A stretch of DNA of 64,000 nt from Pedobacter sp. SYSU D00535 (GCF_017355855.1 NZ_JAFEWD010000007.1:155250-219249), one strand, 5' to 3'; positions 42,831 through 52,707 are shown, counted from the first letter of the stretch. Program-made: numbers and translations. Notes: generated by a model from the letters alone, not told the origin.

Positions 42831-42850
42831 CCGGGAACGTTTGCGTAAAT
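42831..42850 (+). promoter_or_regulatory. LacI-type operator candidate in the kdgK-eda divergent region
   Basis: CCGGGAACGTTTGCGTAAAT matches 16 of 20 positions of the site upstream of GH28 (28425-28444). An AACGTT core with a central CG fits LacI-family binding sites. It could control both the kinase and the aldolase-transporter operon. Confidence 0.55.
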
Positions 42851-42969
42851 TTTTTAATACTTCTAAGGTGATTGTGATTACGTTTAAGGGGAAAGCGCGG
42901 TGATTTTATCATAAAATTTCTACATTAGTCCCAAATTGTAAATCATCTAAAATTTTCATTAAAAATAGT

Positions 42970-43629
42970 ATGAGCAAAAAAGCAGAAGTTTTAAAAGTTA
43001 TTACTGAACAGGGAATACTTCCATTGTACTTCAATAAAGATGCCCAAACAAGTGTGGATTTGTTAAAGGCTCTGTACAAAGCTGGTATCAGAAGTGTAGA
43101 ATATACGAATCGTGGGGAGGCTGCTCTGGCAAACTTTGCTAAAATGCGTGAAGTGATCGATGCAGAAATGCCAGGTATGTATCTTGGTGTTGGTACAATC
43201 AAAGACGCTGCTTCTGCTGAAGCTTTTGTTAACGCTGGTGCAGATTATATTATCAGTCCCGGACTGGTAGAGGATGTTGCAGAATGGGCTGAAGCAAGAG
43301 AAATCCTTTGGGTTCCTGGCTGTATGACTCCTTCAGAGATTATTAAAGCTGAGAAGCTGGGAGCAAAATTCGTTAAACTTTTCCCTGGAAACATTTTAGG
43401 TCCAAGCTTCCTGTCAGGAATCAAGGCGCTGTTCCCGAACCTTCTTTTCATGCCTACTGGCGGTGTAGATACAACTAAAGAAAATATTTCAGGCTGGTTC
43501 AAGGCTGGTGTTTGCGCCGTTGGAATGGGAAGCAACCTGGTTACTAAAGACATAATGGAAAACAAGCAGTATGATTTACTAACAGAGAATACTGTAAAAG
43601 TTATGGAAGTAATCAAATCCTGTAAATAA
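42970..43629 (+). CDS. eda: KDPG aldolase (2-dehydro-3-deoxyphosphogluconate aldolase)
   Basis: 219-residue class I aldolase that splits KDPG to pyruvate and glyceraldehyde 3-phosphate. Motifs: GIRSVEYTNRGEAAL (with the catalytic Glu), YLGVGTIKDAASAEAFVNAG, the Schiff-base Lys136 in KFVKLFPGN, and FMPTGGVDTTKENISGW. It starts 251 bases from the divergent kdgK and is followed 28 bases later by the hexuronate transporter, so import and final cleavage share a transcript. Confidence 0.95.
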   Translation: MSKKAEVLKVITEQGILPLYFNKDAQTSVDLLKALYKAGIRSVEYTNRGEAALANFAKMREVIDAEMPGMYLGVGTIKDAASAEAFVNAGADYIISPGLVEDVAEWAEAREILWVPGCMTPSEIIKAEKLGAKFVKLFPGNILGPSFLSGIKALFPNLLFMPTGGVDTTKENISGWFKAGVCAVGMGSNLVTKDIMENKQYDLLTENTVKVMEVIKSCK

Positions 43630-43657
43630 CAGGATTATAAACCTATAATTAATCGAA

Positions 43658-45100
43658 ATGGAAACAAACAAACCAAGCAATTACAGGTGGACCATCTGCG
43701 GTCTATTGTTTTTTGCTACTACTATTAATTACCTGGACAGACAGGTGCTTTCACTGACGTGGAAGGACTACCTCGTTCCCGAGTTCCACTGGACAGACAG
43801 TGACTATGGAACGATTACCGCGCTGTTTTCGATTTTCTATGCAGGATCGATGCTGATTGCCGGTAGGTTCGTAGACTGGCTGGACACGAAGAAAGGGTTC
43901 TTGTGGGCGATAGGTGTCTGGTCTCTGGGTGCCTGTATGCATGCTTATTGCGGTATTGCTACATCCGGAATTCTTACGGGAAACTGGCTTGTAGGCTTTG
44001 AAGGCGCAAAAGAATCACTGGAAACAGTCGATAACGTGGGTATGGTTCTTTCCACAAGTGTTACACTCTTTATAATTGCCCGTTTTGTTCTTGCACTTGG
44101 GGAGGCTGGAAACTTCCCGGCTGCTATTAAAGCAACTGCAGAGTACTTTCCAAAGAAAGACCGTGCTTTGGCAACCAGTATCTTTAATGCTGGTGCAACA
44201 GTAGGAGCGCTTGCAGCACCCGTTACCATTCCATTCATTGCAGCTGCGTATGGTTGGGAGATGGCTTTTATTATCATCGGGGCCCTTGGTTTTGTGTGGA
44301 TGGGATTCTGGATCTTTGTTTATAACAAGCCAGAAGTACATCCGAAAGTTAACAAGGCAGAGCTGGCTTACATTCAGCAGGACGTCGCTGTACACGGACA
44401 AATCTCTGAGCCTGTAACTGCTGCAACACCTGGTAGAAAATTATCCTTTGCCGATTGCTTGAAGTACAAACAAACCTGGGCTTTCGCTTTTGGTAAGTTT
44501 ATGACCGATGGCGTGTGGTGGTTCTTCCTGTTCTGGACGCCTGCCTACCTTGCAGATATTTACGACATGGACTCTACAGAAAGTGCTTTGCCTCTATTTG
44601 TGTTGTACATGATCACCCTGCTGTCGATTATTGGAGGTTGGCTGCCAACATATTTCGTAGATAAGAAGAACATGAATCCGTATGCCGGCCGGATGCGGGC
44701 GATGTTGATTTTCGCATTTTTTCCTTTGCTTGCGCTATTGGCTCAGCCTTTGGGGCAAACAACCTTCTGGCTGCCAGTACTTATCATCGGTATTGCTGGT
44801 GCAGCTCACCAATCATGGTCAGCTAATATTTTCTCCACGGTAGGTGATATGTTTCCTAAGCAAGCCATCGCAACCGTAACCGGTATTGGCGGTATGGCAG
44901 GTGGTGTAGGATCGTTCCTTATCAATAAAGGTTCTGGCGTGCTGTTCACCCATGCTGATGTTACACAAATGCAGTTTATGGGTTTCCAGGGTAAAGAAGC
45001 AGGTTACTTTATCGTTTTCTCCATCTGTGCTGTCGCCTATTTGATTGCATGGTTTGTGATGAAATCACTGGTTCCGAAATATGAACCGATCGAGCTCTAA
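43658..45100 (+). CDS. exuT: Hexuronate transporter, MFS (ExuT-like)
   Basis: 480-residue major facilitator protein with about 12 membrane helices. The N-terminus has the ExuT/anion:cation symporter signature TTINYLDRQVLSLTW, then GGxxxD-like loops and FVLALGEAGNFPAAIKATAEYFP with the conserved ALGEAGNFPA stretch; GVWWFFLFWTPAYLADIY follows in the second half. It should import galacturonate and glucuronate with protons. It is 28 bases after eda and followed by a terminator. Confidence 0.92.
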   Translation: METNKPSNYRWTICGLLFFATTINYLDRQVLSLTWKDYLVPEFHWTDSDYGTITALFSIFYAGSMLIAGRFVDWLDTKKGFLWAIGVWSLGACMHAYCGIATSGILTGNWLVGFEGAKESLETVDNVGMVLSTSVTLFIIARFVLALGEAGNFPAAIKATAEYFPKKDRALATSIFNAGATVGALAAPVTIPFIAAAYGWEMAFIIIGALGFVWMGFWIFVYNKPEVHPKVNKAELAYIQQDVAVHGQISEPVTAATPGRKLSFADCLKYKQTWAFAFGKFMTDGVWWFFLFWTPAYLADIYDMDSTESALPLFVLYMITLLSIIGGWLPTYFVDKKNMNPYAGRMRAMLIFAFFPLLALLAQPLGQTTFWLPVLIIGIAGAAHQSWSANIFSTVGDMFPKQAIATVTGIGGMAGGVGSFLINKGSGVLFTHADVTQMQFMGFQGKEAGYFIVFSICAVAYLIAWFVMKSLVPKYEPIEL

Positions 45101-45124
45101 TTGCAAGATTAAGATTTGAAAAAA

Positions 45125-45148
45125 GGGACGGGTAACCGTCCCTTTTTT
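45125..45148 (+). terminator. Terminator of the eda-exuT operon
   Basis: GGGACGG and CCGTCCC form a 7-base-pair stem with loop GTAA, followed by six T. Confidence 0.9.
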
Positions 45149-45250
45149 CATTAGAACCGGGCTTAATAATTGACGCTCACATGATCGAAACAACTTTTGC
45201 CTTTGGCTCAAAAGTGTAAGTTTGTGAAGTATTAATGTCACAAAGATGTT

Positions 45251-46918
45251 ATGGAGCACTTTGTTGACGCATTACCTAACACTAAATTTTTTGAATTGGA
45301 AACAATGCTAGACCTGCAATCGATTTTCGTAGAAGAAAGTCAGATTCCCACAGAATTTCTCCTTGAGGAAGTTCACCAGAAAGAGTATCTAAGCAATGGT
45401 GAAATGAAAAAGTGGGATGGTGAGACCCATCCTGTTTACTCGCCGGTATGTGTAAAAACTGCTGATGGATATAAACGGAAGCTAATAGGAACCTATCCTA
45501 TCTGTACCCAAGCGGAGGCTATGGAAGCTTTAGATGCTGCGGTTACTGCCTATGACAACGGTCGGGGTAAATGGCCTACGATGAGTGTGCAAGATAGGAT
45601 TAGCTGTGTGGAGGCCTTCACTAAAAAGATGCTTGAGCAAAAAGACATCGTGGTGAAGCTGATCATGTGGGAAATTGGTAAGTCGTATGCCGATTCAGTA
45701 AAAGAGTTTGACAGGACTGTAGAATATATTTACGCAACAATTGACGCGTTAAAAGATGTAGACCGGCAGTCGTCGCGCTTCGAGATAGAGCAAGGTATCG
45801 TAGCTCAAATCCGCCGTTCGCCCCTGGGAGTAGTGCTTTGTATGGGACCTTTCAATTACCCCTTGAATGAAACCTTCACTACCCTGATTCCTGCGCTAAT
45901 AATGGGCAATACTCTGTTATTTAAACCGCCTAAGCATGGCACTTTATTGCACTATCCTTTATTGAGCGCATTTAGAGAATGCTTTCCTGCCGGTGTAGTG
46001 AATACGATTTATGGCCGGGGACATAATATAGTTCCGGCATTGATGCAGTCTGGTAAGATCAATGTACTCACTCTGATTGGCTCAAGTAAGGTAGCCGATC
46101 AGCTTAAAAAGCTACATCCGAAAGTAAACCGGCTTAGGGCAATTTTAGGTCTTGACGCTAAAAATGCTGCTATTATATCAGACAAGGCTGATTTAAAATT
46201 AGCGGTAAGCGAGACTGTACTTGGCTCGCTTTCCTTTAACGGTCAGCGTTGTACCGCCTTGAAAATTATCTTCGTTCACAGGAACGTCGTTGATCAATTC
46301 CTGCAGCTCCTTTCTGAGGAAGTAGCGAAGTTAAAATACGGGATGCCCTGGGAGAAAGGAGTTGCATTAACCCCCCTGCCTGAGCCTCACAAGCCAGCCT
46401 ACCTAAAAGAGGTGATCGATGATGCTATTGCTCACGGAGCAAAAGTTGTAAACGAAAACGGGGGGCAATCTTTCGAGTCATTTGTTTATCCTGCCGTGCT
46501 TTATCCGGTAAATGAAAAGATGAAGATCTATAGGGAGGAGCAGTTTGGGCCTGTAATTCCGGTAGTTCCTTTCTCAGACTTGGAAGAGCCTATTGAGTAT
46601 TTGATTGAGTCGACCCATGGACAACAGGTAAGCATTTTCAGCAATGACCCGGATGAACTCGCGTCGTTGATCGATCCCCTGGTTAACCAGGTGAGTCGGG
46701 TAAACATAAACTGCCAATGTCAGCGTGGTCCCGATACTTTTCCTTTTACGGGAAGAAAAGACAGCGCAGAAGGAACGCTTTCTGTAGTGGATGCTTTACG
46801 TTCCTTTTCCATCAGGTCGCTTGTGGCTACAAAGCTTAATGAGAATAACAAGAACTTGCTTAACGAGATTGTTGCTAACCAAGATTCCAACTTCCTGAGT
46901 ACTAAATTTATCTTTTAA
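45251..46918 (+). CDS. gapN: NADP-dependent non-phosphorylating glyceraldehyde-3-phosphate dehydrogenase
   Basis: 555-residue aldehyde dehydrogenase family enzyme that oxidises glyceraldehyde 3-phosphate directly to 3-phosphoglycerate, making NADPH. Seen: RRSPLGVVLCMGPFNYPLNE, ALIMGNTLLFKPPKHG, LTLIGSSKVADQL, the catalytic Cys in FNGQRCTALKIIF and EEQFGPVIPVVPF. Where most members have the catalytic Glu (ELGGK) this reads LGLDAKNAAI, a form I recall from Bacteroidota relatives. The ATG at 45305 (MLDLQSIF) is an alternative start. It would consume the triose phosphate released by KDPG aldolase. Confidence 0.9.
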   Translation: MEHFVDALPNTKFFELETMLDLQSIFVEESQIPTEFLLEEVHQKEYLSNGEMKKWDGETHPVYSPVCVKTADGYKRKLIGTYPICTQAEAMEALDAAVTAYDNGRGKWPTMSVQDRISCVEAFTKKMLEQKDIVVKLIMWEIGKSYADSVKEFDRTVEYIYATIDALKDVDRQSSRFEIEQGIVAQIRRSPLGVVLCMGPFNYPLNETFTTLIPALIMGNTLLFKPPKHGTLLHYPLLSAFRECFPAGVVNTIYGRGHNIVPALMQSGKINVLTLIGSSKVADQLKKLHPKVNRLRAILGLDAKNAAIISDKADLKLAVSETVLGSLSFNGQRCTALKIIFVHRNVVDQFLQLLSEEVAKLKYGMPWEKGVALTPLPEPHKPAYLKEVIDDAIAHGAKVVNENGGQSFESFVYPAVLYPVNEKMKIYREEQFGPVIPVVPFSDLEEPIEYLIESTHGQQVSIFSNDPDELASLIDPLVNQVSRVNINCQCQRGPDTFPFTGRKDSAEGTLSVVDALRSFSIRSLVATKLNENNKNLLNEIVANQDSNFLSTKFIF

Positions 46919-46943
46919 ATACTTCAAGTTTTTTTAAAACCAG

Positions 46944-46968
46944 AAGCCTCCGTATGGGGGCTTTTTTT
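46944..46968 (+). terminator. Terminator after gapN
   Basis: An eight-base-pair stem AAGCCTCC / GGGGGCTT (one G-T pair), loop GTAT, then seven T. The following gap to 47191 shows no gene. Confidence 0.88.
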
Positions 46969-47191
46969 GTATCTGCTATGTGATCGCCCTAAACATACCA
47001 AACCAAAGCGCAAAGCTTTATAAGCCTCCTCGCTTTGATTCTGTAATAATCTAGTGACAAGGCAATATTTGTTGCTGTTAGTAGGACGGTGCAGGTTGCT
47101 GATTTAAAAGCGAAAAGCTAGGTTCGTAATTACCAATTATACCTATTGCCCGCAAGGCACCTGAAATCCTTGATTAACCAAATCTAGACAT

Positions 47192-50100
47192 ATGAAAGTT
47201 TCTACGTCCATCTTTAAACCAAAACTGTGGCTCTGCCTTGTCGCCTTACTAGGTTTGTCTCTAGAAAAAACCAGCAGTCAAACCTTGGCATTTCCAGGAG
47301 CACAAGGCTTCGGTCGCTATGCAAAAGGCGCCCGGGGGGCAACAACGAGGGAAGTCTATATTGTGACGAATTTGAATGATAGCGGTACAGGATCTTTCCG
47401 CGATGCGGTAAGCAAGCCGGGAAGATTTGTAGTTTTCGCTGTTGGCGGAATTGTAAATCTTTCTTCAGATGTTGTTGTTTCTCCAAACGTGACTATTGCA
47501 GGGCAAACAGCACCCGGCGACGGAATCGTCTTTTTCAATAAAAGAGTTACGTTCACTGGTGCTAATGATGTCATTTGTCGTTATCTCCGCATTCGGCTGG
47601 GCGCCACAAATAACTCCGGGAAGGACGCCTCTGGCCTCGCTAATGGTGCAAATATGATTTTTGACCATATGTCTTTTACCTGGGCGATGGATGAAGTATT
47701 CTCTATTAACTGGGATAGCAAAGGCACCTCTCCTGATAATATCACTATCCAGAATTCTATCATCGGGCAGGGGCTCCATCGGGAGAACCACTCTGCGGGT
47801 GGTCTGATTCAAACTCCTGATGGTGGTAAAGTAAGTTTATTGCAAAACTTATATATCAGTAACAAAACTCGTAACCCTAAGGTGAAAGGAGTTAACGAGT
47901 TTGTGAACAACGTCGTTTACAACTGGGGTAACGGTAACCGATTAGGCGATAACCTCAATTATGGATGGCAGGGCGACGCCTATATTATGGGAGGCTCTTC
48001 AGGGGTTTCAGAGGTAAATGTCATAAACAACTATTTTGTTGGCGGACCACTTACGCCTCCAAATAAAACCACACCTTTCTCACGTGGAACGGGAACTTTC
48101 AACATCCACGGCTCGGGTAATTTCTATGATAATAATAAAAATGGAGTACTGGACGGTGCGGAGGTTCCTTTTGACTCTATAGGATATCCGGGCATTTCAG
48201 GCAGCGCCTTCAAAAATCAACCTTTTGCATATCCAGCTGCAAATCCGGGTATGTCAGCTGCTCAGGCCTATCAATACGTAATTAACCACGTCGGCGCAAA
48301 TTACCCCCGGCGGGATCAGGTGGATGCCTTTTTAGTGGATGAAGTAGAATCGAGGGGGACAAAAGGACATTATGTATATCGGGAAACTGATTTACCACTC
48401 TCTAATGGAGGTTTAGGCGATGTTTTTGGAGGCCCGGCACCGCTGGATACAGATAAAGACGGAATGCCGGATGCATGGGAAGACGCCAATGGCTTAAATA
48501 AGAATGATAAAGCCGACGCTACTGCTTTCAGTGCTGTTAGTCCTGACTATCTCAATATAGAAGTCTATATTAATTCTTTGATTGATACTCCGCCTCCTGC
48601 ATTTATCAAGCCTCCATCAAATGTCACCTTAGCTGCAAGCTCTCGAGAGTTGCCTTCACCTGCAAGCAAGGTGGTTATAAGCTGGAAGGATAATTCAGCA
48701 GACGAGGAGTATTTTATTCTAGAAAGATCCGCCGACGGAACAACTTATACAGATATCGCTCATCCTGCAGCCAATGCAACTTCGTACACAGATAGCGTTA
48801 GCCTGCAACCGAACAGGATGTATTACTATCGATTAAAGTCTATAAATGGGACTAATTCTTCCGCTTATAGTGCTGCGGTTTCAATAACAACTCCTCCCAT
48901 ACCAACAGCTCCGGCGCCGGCTTCGAAACCGACTCCTGCAAATGGCGAGCAATACGCCACCCCAACTGCAGGGAAGGTAACTTTGAGATGGTCTGGAAGT
49001 ACAAACACTATCACCTACACTGTTTATGCAGGTACTGACACTGCTAACATGGTGAAGCAGGCGGATGTGGCATACACTGCTAGTCCTTCTTTCCAGCTCG
49101 CGGTCAATGATAGTACCCGGTATTTTTGGAGAGTGGACGCTTTGAACAATAAGGGAATTGCAACCGGGCCTGTTTGGACATTCAGGACTTCTCCGGTTAT
49201 TCCAGTCGGTTTGGTAGGACATTGGGCTTTCGACGAGTCTATCGAAAATGAAACGGCCGTTATTGACTCAAGCCTTTATGAAAATCACGGTATTCTTGGC
49301 TTAGATGCCGACGATGAGGGTATCCGGATTAAAGGTAAGCTGAAGAATGGCCTTGATTTCGCCACTGCAAGTACGGATATGTATGTGGTGAAAATCCCTA
49401 ACGAGGATCAGCTTCACCTGGATAAAAACTCATTCTCTTTATCGTTCTGGATGAAAGCAAATCCTTCTTTACTGCCGCCAGATAACAATTCCAGTTCGTA
49501 CCTGCTGTGCAAAGGATCCATTACGCGAAACGCTAACACTGGAGCTACCGGGAAGCGCTTTGATATCGAATTTAAAAATAAGCAGATCCGCTTTGCCCTC
49601 GACGACGATAACGATGCCAATGGTGGAGGTAAAGACGAACTACAAGCGAACGGTGCTCCCTTTTTTACAGGGAACTGGGTGCACGTAGTGGCAATTCGGG
49701 ATGTAGAAGCGAAAAGACTAAGGATTTATATGAATGGTGCTTTATATGCCACCAGTAATATAACAAGATCAAATGCGGGTATTGGAGAGGCAAGTGCCTT
49801 AATTCTTGGGAACATTGGTGAGCTTGAATTCCTCGCAACAACCAACAAGCCTGCTCCCTATAAGGGTATGCTCGATGAGATAAGAATTTATAACAAAGTG
49901 CTGTCTGCTGCAGAGATCACGGCACTGGCCTCAGTGAAAAATACGCAAACGATCAACTTCGCTTCTTTACCGGCCAAGCAGGTCGATGATGCTGACTTCG
50001 CTCCTGGTGCTACAGCGAGTTCCGGTCTTCCGGTAACTTACACTAGCTCGGATACAACTGTGGCCACCATCGCCGGGGATAAGATCCGGATTATTGCTGC

Positions 50101-51292
50101 TGGCACCTCGGTTATCACAGCCTCTCAAGCAGGTGACGGTTCTTACCATGCTGCTAAGCCGGTAAGCCAGACCTTGATCGTAGAGAAGAAGAATCAGACG
50201 ATCACCTTTAGCAGTATTGGTGAAAAAACTTTAGGAGAGCCGGATTTCCAAATTTCAGCAACAGCAAGCTCTGGGCTTCCTGTAGTGTTTCATAGTTCTG
50301 ATTCAACCGTAGCGACTGTGACCAATGGTCTGGTTCAGTTGCTGAAAAAGGGTGTTACTACAATTACAGCTAGCCAACCGGGGAATGATGTATACGGTGC
50401 TGCTCCTTCTGTTAGTCATATTCTTGTTGTAGTTGCTGATACCATTCCACCTTCGGTTCCAACAAATCTGGCTGGAATAGCAACAGATTCTACAGTTACT
50501 TTAACCTGGAGTGCATCTAACGATAATATAAAAGTCCTGGGTTACAAAATATTGCAAGACGGCACAGAAGCGTATGTTTTACCAGAATCCAGCAACTCCC
50601 TGAAAATTGCTGGTCTGAGTGCTTCTCAGAGGTACGAATTCAGGGTAAGTGCTTTTGATAAGGCAGGAAATGTATCGGAAGCAGCTATTTTATCAATTAC
50701 CACCCCCGATACCCAGGCACCTACTGCTCCTTCGATGCTGACGGAAAATAAGACAAATAAGCACAAAGTGGAGTTGAACTGGATTGCGGCAACGGATAAT
50801 GTAGGAGTATCCAGTTACATTGTTTATCGGAACGGCGAGCAACTCAGTTCCTCTCCCGTAACAGGAACGAGCTACTTAGCTGAAAGACCTATTGGCAGGA
50901 ATGTTTATGAGTTCACAATTAAGGCAATGGATGAAGCCGGCAACTTGTCGATTAGTAGCAATGCAGTTCAGGTAGGCAACGGAAAAGCAGGTGAAAAATG
51001 GATGACTGCAAGTTCAGCATCTGACTTTTTTGTTAATCGCGCCCTAGAGGATGTAATGATCTATCCAAACCCCTCAGCCGGTAACTTCAAGGTTCAGCTT
51101 GGAAGTTCCGAAAATGGAAATGTTAATATTTCGGTTTTCAATGCCAGCGGAGTTTTGGTGAAGTCTGTAAGTGATAAAAAAGAGGGGGCATTTGTTAAAG
51201 ATTTGCAGATGCAAGGACTTCCTGCAGGGGTGTATTACGTAAGGGTGAACCTGAATTCTTTTAGCAGTTCGAAAACTATCATTATTCAGTAG
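47192..51292 (+). CDS. Multidomain PL1-type pectate lyase with FN3, LamG, Ig-like repeats and T9SS sorting domain
   Basis: 1366 residues. Signal peptide about 1-30. Pectate lyase beta-helix about 31-390: AFPGAQGFGRYAKGARGG-like start, LNDSGTGSFRDAVS, FDHMSFTWAMDE, and KTRNPKVKG with the likely catalytic basic residues. Then a calcium-binding thrombospondin-type stretch about 420 (DTDKDGMPDAWEDANG), FN3-like domains about 470 and 573, a LamG/concanavalin-like domain about 670-880, two Ig-like repeats about 915-1080 (each with a TASSGLPV-type core), two FN3 domains about 1088-1260, and a type A T9SS C-terminal domain about 1286-1366 (IYPNPSAGNFKVQL, GVYYVRVNL, KTIIIQ). It should be secreted to the surface to cleave pectate, feeding GH28 and GH105. 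Confidence 0.93.
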   Translation: MKVSTSIFKPKLWLCLVALLGLSLEKTSSQTLAFPGAQGFGRYAKGARGATTREVYIVTNLNDSGTGSFRDAVSKPGRFVVFAVGGIVNLSSDVVVSPNVTIAGQTAPGDGIVFFNKRVTFTGANDVICRYLRIRLGATNNSGKDASGLANGANMIFDHMSFTWAMDEVFSINWDSKGTSPDNITIQNSIIGQGLHRENHSAGGLIQTPDGGKVSLLQNLYISNKTRNPKVKGVNEFVNNVVYNWGNGNRLGDNLNYGWQGDAYIMGGSSGVSEVNVINNYFVGGPLTPPNKTTPFSRGTGTFNIHGSGNFYDNNKNGVLDGAEVPFDSIGYPGISGSAFKNQPFAYPAANPGMSAAQAYQYVINHVGANYPRRDQVDAFLVDEVESRGTKGHYVYRETDLPLSNGGLGDVFGGPAPLDTDKDGMPDAWEDANGLNKNDKADATAFSAVSPDYLNIEVYINSLIDTPPPAFIKPPSNVTLAASSRELPSPASKVVISWKDNSADEEYFILERSADGTTYTDIAHPAANATSYTDSVSLQPNRMYYYRLKSINGTNSSAYSAAVSITTPPIPTAPAPASKPTPANGEQYATPTAGKVTLRWSGSTNTITYTVYAGTDTANMVKQADVAYTASPSFQLAVNDSTRYFWRVDALNNKGIATGPVWTFRTSPVIPVGLVGHWAFDESIENETAVIDSSLYENHGILGLDADDEGIRIKGKLKNGLDFATASTDMYVVKIPNEDQLHLDKNSFSLSFWMKANPSLLPPDNNSSSYLLCKGSITRNANTGATGKRFDIEFKNKQIRFALDDDNDANGGGKDELQANGAPFFTGNWVHVVAIRDVEAKRLRIYMNGALYATSNITRSNAGIGEASALILGNIGELEFLATTNKPAPYKGMLDEIRIYNKVLSAAEITALASVKNTQTINFASLPAKQVDDADFAPGATASSGLPVTYTSSDTTVATIAGDKIRIIAAGTSVITASQAGDGSYHAAKPVSQTLIVEKKNQTITFSSIGEKTLGEPDFQISATASSGLPVVFHSSDSTVATVTNGLVQLLKKGVTTITASQPGNDVYGAAPSVSHILVVVADTIPPSVPTNLAGIATDSTVTLTWSASNDNIKVLGYKILQDGTEAYVLPESSNSLKIAGLSASQRYEFRVSAFDKAGNVSEAAILSITTPDTQAPTAPSMLTENKTNKHKVELNWIAATDNVGVSSYIVYRNGEQLSSSPVTGTSYLAERPIGRNVYEFTIKAMDEAGNLSISSNAVQVGNGKAGEKWMTASSASDFFVNRALEDVMIYPNPSAGNFKVQLGSSENGNVNISVFNASGVLVKSVSDKKEGAFVKDLQMQGLPAGVYYVRVNLNSFSSSKTIIIQ

Positions 51293-51307
51293 ATTTATTG
51301 AATCGAA

Positions 51308-51338
51308 AAGAGGCGCTTCAAAAGCGCCTCTTCTTTTT
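51308..51338. terminator. Bidirectional terminator between pectate lyase and uxuA
   Basis: A perfect 11-base-pair stem (AAGAGGCGCTT / AAGCGCCTCTT) with a 3-base loop, T-run on the plus side and A-rich flank on the other, between convergent genes. Confidence 0.88.
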
Positions 51339-51343
51339 AAGTA

Positions 51344-52507
51344 TTATATAGACCTAGCGATACCTAGCTCCAACCCTCGTAGCTCGGCGAGTCCCCGCAA
51401 TCTTCCAATGGCGGAGTAGCCAGGATAAGTTGTTTTTTGAAGGTCGTCCAGCATTTGATGTCCGTGATCCGGCCGCATCGGGATTCCTTGATTTTTTCTT
51501 CGCATCAATAAAACAACTTCTTTTACTACCTGGTACATATCCGCATTCCCCTCCAGATGGTTTGCCTCAAAGAAGTTCCCTTCCTCATCACGCTGTGTGC
51601 TTCTTAAGTGAAGGAAATGGATGTGGTCGCCTAATCTGCGGACCATTCCTGGTAAATCGTTATCAGGTCGCGCTCCATAGGAACCTGTGCAAAAACAAAG
51701 TCCATTAGCTGGAGAGGGAGCCGCTTCCAAAAGTTCCTTTGCGTCCTGCTCGGTGCTTACAATCCTGGGCAAGCCTAGAATAGGGTAGGGAGGGTCGTCC
51801 GGATGTATAGCCAGTTTTATTCCCTCTTCTTCAGCAACCGGCACTATTTGTTGCAAGAAATAGAACAGGTGGTTTTTTAGTTTCCCACGATCTATGTCTT
51901 CATAGGTCTTTAAGGCTGCGTGCACTTCCTGCTCGGTGAAACGTTCATCGCTTCCCGGCAAGCCTTGCAGGCAGGTTTGGTAAAGGCTCTCTTTATCTTC
52001 GGCTGACATGGCTTCAAAGCGCTGTTTTGCCTTTGCCACTTCTTCTTTTGTATAGTCCTTTTCCGCGTTGGGCCGCTGAAGAAGGAACAGGTCAAAAGCA
52101 ATAAATGCCGCTTTCTCAAATCGGAGTGCTTTACTACCATCGGGCATAGTATAAGAAAGATCAGTGCGCATCCAATCGAGGATTGGCATAAAATTGTACG
52201 TGACTACCTTCAGTCCGCACTTCGCTACGTTCCTCAAACTAATTTTGTAGTTTTCAATGAATTTTTTATAGTCCCCTTTTTGCTTTTTGATATCTTCATG
52301 CACAGGAAGACTCTCTATAACTGTCCAGCTCAGTCCCGCAGCTTCGATAATTTCCTTGCGCTTTTGTATTTCTTCAACAGGCCATACTTCGCCTACCGGA
52401 ATCTGGTGTAAGGCTGTTACCACCCCAGTACATCCAGCCTGTTTAATATCAGAAAGACTTACAGGGTCGTTTGGCCCGTACCATCTCATTGTTTCTTCCA
52501 TTTTCAT
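51344..52507 (-). CDS. uxuA: Mannonate dehydratase
   Basis: 387-residue TIM-barrel enzyme that dehydrates D-mannonate to KDG, the glucuronate branch equivalent of UxaA. Motifs: [92 protein letters not shown] and [10 protein letters not shown] (metal ligands). It lies divergent from the SusC gene of the xylan locus. A mannonate-forming UxuB is not in the window. Confidence 0.97.
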   Translation of the reverse strand: MKMEETMRWYGPNDPVSLSDIKQAGCTGVVTALHQIPVGEVWPVEEIQKRKEIIEAAGLSWTVIESLPVHEDIKKQKGDYKKFIENYKISLRNVAKCGLKVVTYNFMPILDWMRTDLSYTMPDGSKALRFEKAAFIAFDLFLLQRPNAEKDYTKEEVAKAKQRFEAMSAEDKESLYQTCLQGLPGSDERFTEQEVHAALKTYEDIDRGKLKNHLFYFLQQIVPVAEEEGIKLAIHPDDPPYPILGLPRIVSTEQDAKELLEAAPSPANGLCFCTGSYGARPDNDLPGMVRRLGDHIHFLHLRSTQRDEEGNFFEANHLEGNADMYQVVKEVVLLMRRKNQGIPMRPDHGHQMLDDLQKTTYPGYSAIGRLRGLAELRGLELGIARSI

Positions 52508-52614
52508 AAACTATTGTTATCGATTAAGTAATAGAGGTTCTTCGATGCCGCTACCTAGACACCTTCACATTGTACAAATATTACACGAAAGATCACAATC
52601 GATCGCATCATTTT

Positions 52615-52637
52615 TTTAGTGTATTTTATACACTAAA
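52615..52637. promoter_or_regulatory. Perfect 23-base palindrome in the uxuA-susC divergent region
   Basis: Arms TTTAGTGTAT and ATACACTAAA pair without mismatch around a TTT centre. The GTGTA/TACAC arms resemble GntR-type operators. It is 108 bases upstream of uxuA, and on the other side 28 bases from the operator-like sequence at the susC promoter. Confidence 0.5.
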
Positions 52638-52668
52638 CCGTAAAAATAAATTTTTCAGAAAAAAGTTA

Positions 52669-52707
52669 TGCAATCGGTTGCAATTTTTTAGGGAATTACT
52701 ATTTTTG
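52669..52707 (+). promoter_or_regulatory. susC promoter with overlapping LacI-type operator candidate
   Basis: TGCAATCGGTTGCA (52669-52682) is a palindrome with perfect TGCAA/TTGCA arms. GTTG at 52677-52680, 19 bases, then TATTTTTG at 52700-52707 fit the Bacteroidota -33/-7 pattern. The operator-like palindrome covers the -33 element, as expected for repression. The leader to susC would be about 230 bases. Confidence 0.55.

Noticed and set aside
46990..47040. CAAAGCG / CGCTTTG inverted repeat upstream of the pectate lyase
   Set aside because: Seven-base arms spaced widely, no T-run and no match to the other operator-like sites; it could be chance.
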